Shown here: one piece after another, positions 61,405-64,000 of the stretch
Layout: every line of letters starts with the position of its first letter
How positions within the stretch are numbered: position 1 is the stretch's first letter
Assembly: GCA_937949545.1 (NCBI GenBank)
Contig: CALEDR010000037.1
Coordinates: forward strand, 1 to 64,000
DNA: 64,000 nt
DNA from: an uncultured Phycisphaerae bacterium
GTDB taxonomy: Bacteria; Planctomycetota; Phycisphaerae; Sedimentisphaerales; Anaerohalosphaeraceae
Direction of reading: 5' to 3'
The notes under the pieces: model-generated
What the model was told of the DNA's origin: nothing
Seen by the model: only the letters and a program-made list of their open reading frames with translations
Database searches by the model: none
Position numbers and translations under genes: made by a program

Positions 61405-62570
61405 CTCTCACTATCCTTTCTCCCGTTCATATCGGGTCTGGTCAGGAAATTGACCCCACCGAATACATCGTCAAAGACAGCATTTTCTACCGGATCGACC
61501 TGCCGCGATTTCTCTCGGAGATGCCGCCTTCCCTCCGCGCCGAATTTGACCGCAAAGTGTCAGACCCCAATCCATTTGTTATCCGCGATTTTATTCGCAA
61601 CCATGTTAACCCGGAAAAGTACGCCTGCTTCAAAGCGGATGCAGGGGTTTTTGAGCCGGCCTACAAAGAGAGTCTTTCGAATCCGAATAGGCAGCTGGAA
61701 ATCAATCTATTCACCCGAACTCCGGGAACCTGGCGGGCCTATATCCCCGGCTCCTCCATCAAAGGCGCTATCCGAACCGCTGTAATCAATGCACTGGCTC
61801 AAGAAAAAAAAGAATCTGTGAAACAGAAAAAAGAGGAAGCCGAAGAAAGGGCCAAAGAAAGAACGGAGCGGATTATTGAAAAATTGAAGCAAAAAAACAA
61901 TGAGAAAAAAATCTATCAGGAGCAGCTCCAGAAGGCCTATGAGGAATTCGGCAGGACCCAGCTGGAACCGCTTTGTCTGAAACAAGACAAATTTAATCCG
62001 CAGTCTGACCCATTCCGTTGTGTGAAAATATCGGATGCGATGCTGCCCGATTCACCGACCTTTATTGACAAAACAGAAATTTTTAAGCTGACAAGAACGT
62101 CCGGCGCTGACCCGTCGAAAATCCAGATGTTTTACGAACAGTGTTTCTCGATGCTCGACGACGAAGACATTCAGGCAGAGGGCACTCTCGATATCGACAA
62201 CCTGTTGCCCGAAAAACACATTTATGACAGCCGTCAAGAGAGAACAATCCCCGCTGTCTCGATGAAACTGGACGCCTGCACGATTCTCAAGGCCTGCCGT
62301 GCCTTTTATCAGCCGAAAATGCAGCAGGAGCACGATAAGTTTTACCGTTCCAGCCCCGAACTGGAAAAAAACAGCCGTCAACTGCTGTCCGTTCAGTATG
62401 CCGACAACGAATTCCCCATTCGTCTCGGCCGTTTCAGCCACGTCGAGTGCACCACGGTGGACGAATTTCGTCAGCCGTACAACTCCCGCGGCTGGGGCAA
62501 CTCCCGAACCCTGTCTGGCGGGACCATGCCGATGGGCTGGGTCAAGGTACGCCTCGACCCCATTTCCTAA
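61386..62570 (+). CDS. csm5: Type III-A CRISPR RAMP subunit Csm5 with helical insertion
   Basis: 394 residues. Caps the 3' end of the crRNA and recruits nucleases for trimming. Family blocks: TLTILSPVHIGSGQEIDPTE, FYRIDLPRF, AYIPGSSIKGAIRTAVINAL, and RLGRFSHVEC with the terminal GGTMPMGWVKVRL. Directly after the GSSIKGAIRT helix comes a charged stretch of about 45 residues (KKESVKQKKEEAEERAKER, IIEKLKQKNNEKKIYQEQLQ) forming a long helix that I do not know from ordinary Csm5. ATG 61386 follows GGAGG inside the end of csm4; the much earlier in-frame start lies within csm4 and has no ribosome site. Confidence 0.93.
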   Translation: MQRYKMTLTILSPVHIGSGQEIDPTEYIVKDSIFYRIDLPRFLSEMPPSLRAEFDRKVSDPNPFVIRDFIRNHVNPEKYACFKADAGVFEPAYKESLSNPNRQLEINLFTRTPGTWRAYIPGSSIKGAIRTAVINALAQEKKESVKQKKEEAEERAKERTERIIEKLKQKNNEKKIYQEQLQKAYEEFGRTQLEPLCLKQDKFNPQSDPFRCVKISDAMLPDSPTFIDKTEIFKLTRTSGADPSKIQMFYEQCFSMLDDEDIQAEGTLDIDNLLPEKHIYDSRQERTIPAVSMKLDACTILKACRAFYQPKMQQEHDKFYRSSPELEKNSRQLLSVQYADNEFPIRLGRFSHVECTTVDEFRQPYNSRGWGNSRTLSGGTMPMGWVKVRLDPIS

Positions 62571-62631
62571 TTCCAAGCCGCCGGCAGCCTCTTTGAAAAG
62601 TCCATAGGAGTATTACTCATTCAGGGACCTG

Positions 62632-62671
62632 CGGGCCATGCAGGCCTTCGGTGGTCTGCATGGCTCGTTTT
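62632..62671 (+). terminator. Hairpin with short T run after csm5
   Basis: CGGGCCATGCAG (62632-62643) pairs with CTGCATGGCTCG (62656-62667), 12 pairs with one G-U, and a TTCG-type inner loop, followed by TTTTAC. It probably ends the cas operon. It separates the operon from the array leader (62672-62776). Confidence 0.55.
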
Positions 62672-62776
62672 ACTAAAACAGCCGCCCCTTTTGGCCGATG
62701 ATTGCCGATGGCTTCTATAAGCAGAAAGCGAAGACGCTATGGGCACTGTCTATCTGCAGGAGCAAGGGGCCAAAGT

Positions 62777-63577
62777 CTTGCATTTTCCCCCTGATGAATA
62801 AGGGATTGAACCTGGATGTATCCGCTTATTTCGTAGTTGCCGAAAGAAACAATCACCTTGCATTTTCCCCCTGATGAATAAGGGATTGAAACACCGGCTT
62901 TTGCCGGTCTTTTAATATTGTTGTTTCTTTCGTTAACTTGCATTTTCCCCCTGATGAATAAGGGATTGAAACATCCTCAAGTTTCGAGCAAACTTCGCCG
63001 AATACTTTTTCTTGCATTTTCCCCCTGATGAATAAGGGATTGAAACATCATCAAAATCTTTTTCGATTCGTCGATAGAAAGAGTCCTTGCATTTTCCCCC
63101 TGATGAATAAGGGATTGAAACTTCAAGCTCATCGAATGACTCAAAATCCGCAATTTCCTCTTGCATTTTCCCCCTGATGAATAAGGGATTGAAACATAAG
63201 GAGCTTGCAGGCTTGGGCGATTTGTTTGTTTTGCACTTGCATTTTTCCCCTGATGAATAAGGGATTGAAACATTAACGCTCCGTCACTAAGCCTTATCAC
63301 GGGTTTCACTCTTGCATTTTTCCCCTGATGAATAAGGGATTGAAACCAAGCCGGAGGACAGAACCCACCTCTTTCGCTTTTTCCTTTCTTGCATTTTTCC
63401 CCTGATGAATAAGGGATTGAAACGAGGCGTCGGCCGAAAGGATTCCAGGTGCCTTTGTCGAAGACTTGCATTTTTCCCCTGATGAATAAGGGATTGAAAC
63501 CCGTCTCTTAACTCGTAATAGTCCTTTATTTCTTTTGCTTCACTTGCATTTTTCCCCTGATGAATAGAGATTGAAAC
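62777..63577 (+). CRISPR. Type III CRISPR array, 11 repeats and 10 spacers, read on the + strand
   Basis: Repeat unit of 36 bases starts CTTGCATTTT and ends AAGGGATTGAAAC; the final ATTGAAAC is the usual type III crRNA handle, which sets the + direction. Repeats start at 62777, 62857, 62937, 63011, 63086, 63160, 63236, 63311, 63388, 63465 and 63543. Spacers are 44, 44, 38, 39, 38, 40, 39, 41, 41 and 42 bases. Repeat 1 has ATTGAACC instead of ATTGAAAC at its end. Repeats 1-6 carry TTTTCCCCC, 7-11 TTTTTCCCC. The last repeat is 35 bases with GAATAGAG in place of GAATAAGGG, the expected decay at the distal end. Leader would be 62672-62776. Confidence 0.98.
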
Positions 63578-63679
63578 AGCTTTTCACGGAGAGTAAACAG
63601 CAAGGAGTGATTCGCCGAAAAAGAAACTGAACAAAAAGAAGTTTCGAGGTCTGCACTCTTCTCTCTGAAGCTATTTTAA

Positions 63680-63706
63680 ATCCGTGTCAATCCGTGCCTA
63701 TTCGTG
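63680..63706 (+). repeat. Three direct copies of ATCCGTG with period 10
   Basis: ATCCGTG at 63680 and 63690 and ATTCGTG at 63700, in the 226-base gap after the array. Such spaced repeats look like dispersed intergenic elements; the role is unknown. The rest of 63578-63803 shows no gene. Confidence 0.55.
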
Positions 63707-63803
63707 GTTCTTTTAATCAGCCGGCCTCAAAAATTCTTGACCGATTTAGTGAAATGGTCTTAAAATTCAAAACCCTATTGCCCAGAAGGAAAGGATATAA
63801 AAA

Positions 63804-64000
63804 ATGAATCTTGAGCACATCGCGGACCCGGCCGATTGGCCTAAAATCAAAGAAATCATAGAACAGTTTGCTGTCGAGAAAAAAGGCTCTAGAGATCGCA
63901 ATATATTGGAAGCGATCAGCAAGCAAGCCCTTCCCTATGAAATGCGTTATTTGCCTCAACTCCAAGAATGTTTCCGGGAGTCGCTGTCAAAAGAACCGCG
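63804..64000 (+). CDS. Unidentified protein, 5' part, next to the CRISPR array
   Basis: ATG at 63804 follows GAAGGAAAGGA at good distance. The first 65 residues start MNLEHIADPADWPKIKEIIE and continue charged and helical (QALPYEMRYLPQLQECFRES). No family recognised; it runs off the right edge. Its place after the array and the gap without other genes means a link with the CRISPR system is possible but not shown. Confidence 0.7.
   Translation, partial: MNLEHIADPADWPKIKEIIEQFAVEKKGSRDRNILEAISKQALPYEMRYLPQLQECFRESLSKEP

Noticed and set aside
62737-63471. Minus-strand frames across the array giving proteins with repeated SIPYSSGGKCK
   Set aside because: These are translations of the CRISPR repeats; repeat spacing and handle show an array, and no ribosome site is present.

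Overview
The window looks like chromosomal DNA of a Planctomycetota bacterium, most likely class Phycisphaerae (Sedimentisphaerales-like). This is inferred from gene content, not from a marker-gene tree. The clues are FecR/LamG anti-sigma proteins next to ECF sigma factors, a PEP-CTERM protein, dockerin-like 'DxDxDGxVxxxDxxxLAxxW' repeats on secreted enzymes, LptE/BamD-like lipoproteins (a Gram-negative envelope), and typical planctomycete families of unknown function. Base composition is moderately GC-rich. I see no rRNA, insertion sequence or prophage. There is one tRNA, Gly(CCC).

Layout. 1-4.1 kb (+): end of a cysteine desulfurase, a PfkB sugar kinase, a mannose-1-phosphate guanylyltransferase, and a fusion of RuvX/YqgF with 6-phosphogluconolactonase. 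4-21.3 kb (mostly -): a degenerate tyrosine-kinase-like membrane protein with a coiled-coil partner, an active/inactive M16 peptidase pair, SMC, a FlgI-like lipoprotein, two secreted ClpP-fold proteins, a WaaP-like kinase, an ApgM-family enzyme overlapping homoserine dehydrogenase, and a glycine-zipper lipoprotein. 21.5-24 kb (+): MltA transglycosylase and malate dehydrogenase. 24-34.4 kb (-): a five-gene operon (aminotransferase, GT-C-like membrane protein, GT2, alanine racemase, AIG2 fusion protein), and ilvBN behind a long leader. 34.7-45.3 kb (mostly +): BamD-like and LptE lipoproteins, FtsH, a frameshifted family of unknown function, Hsp20 with a sigma-54-like promoter, HtrA, DnaA (-), FtsY and tRNA-Gly.

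45.4-54.8 kb (-) is a polysaccharide-utilisation type locus: a LamG/Ig/dockerin-like secreted protein, an ECF sigma factor, a FecR-LamG anti-sigma-like protein, a PEP-CTERM protein, a GH2 beta-galactosidase family enzyme and a GH16 glycanase, both hydrolases carrying F5/8C (CBM32-like) domains. The order and tight spacing suggest that the sigma/FecR pair controls the secreted set.

55.4-63.6 kb (+) is a complete type III-A CRISPR effector operon (cas6, cas10/csm1, csm2, csm3, csm4, csm5) followed by an array of 11 repeats and 10 spacers. No cas1, cas2 or csm6 lies inside the window. An unidentified gene starts just after the array and runs off the edge.

Most unusual items: the RuvX-6PGL fusion, the AIG2 fusion protein, a perfectly placed -1 slippery heptamer at the frameshift near 38.68 kb, the ilvB leader with a well-initiated mini-ORF, the ApgM/hom overlap (likely homoserine kinase analogue), compositional mosaicism inside csm3, and array features (repeat-variant switch, altered crRNA handle, terminator-like spacer).
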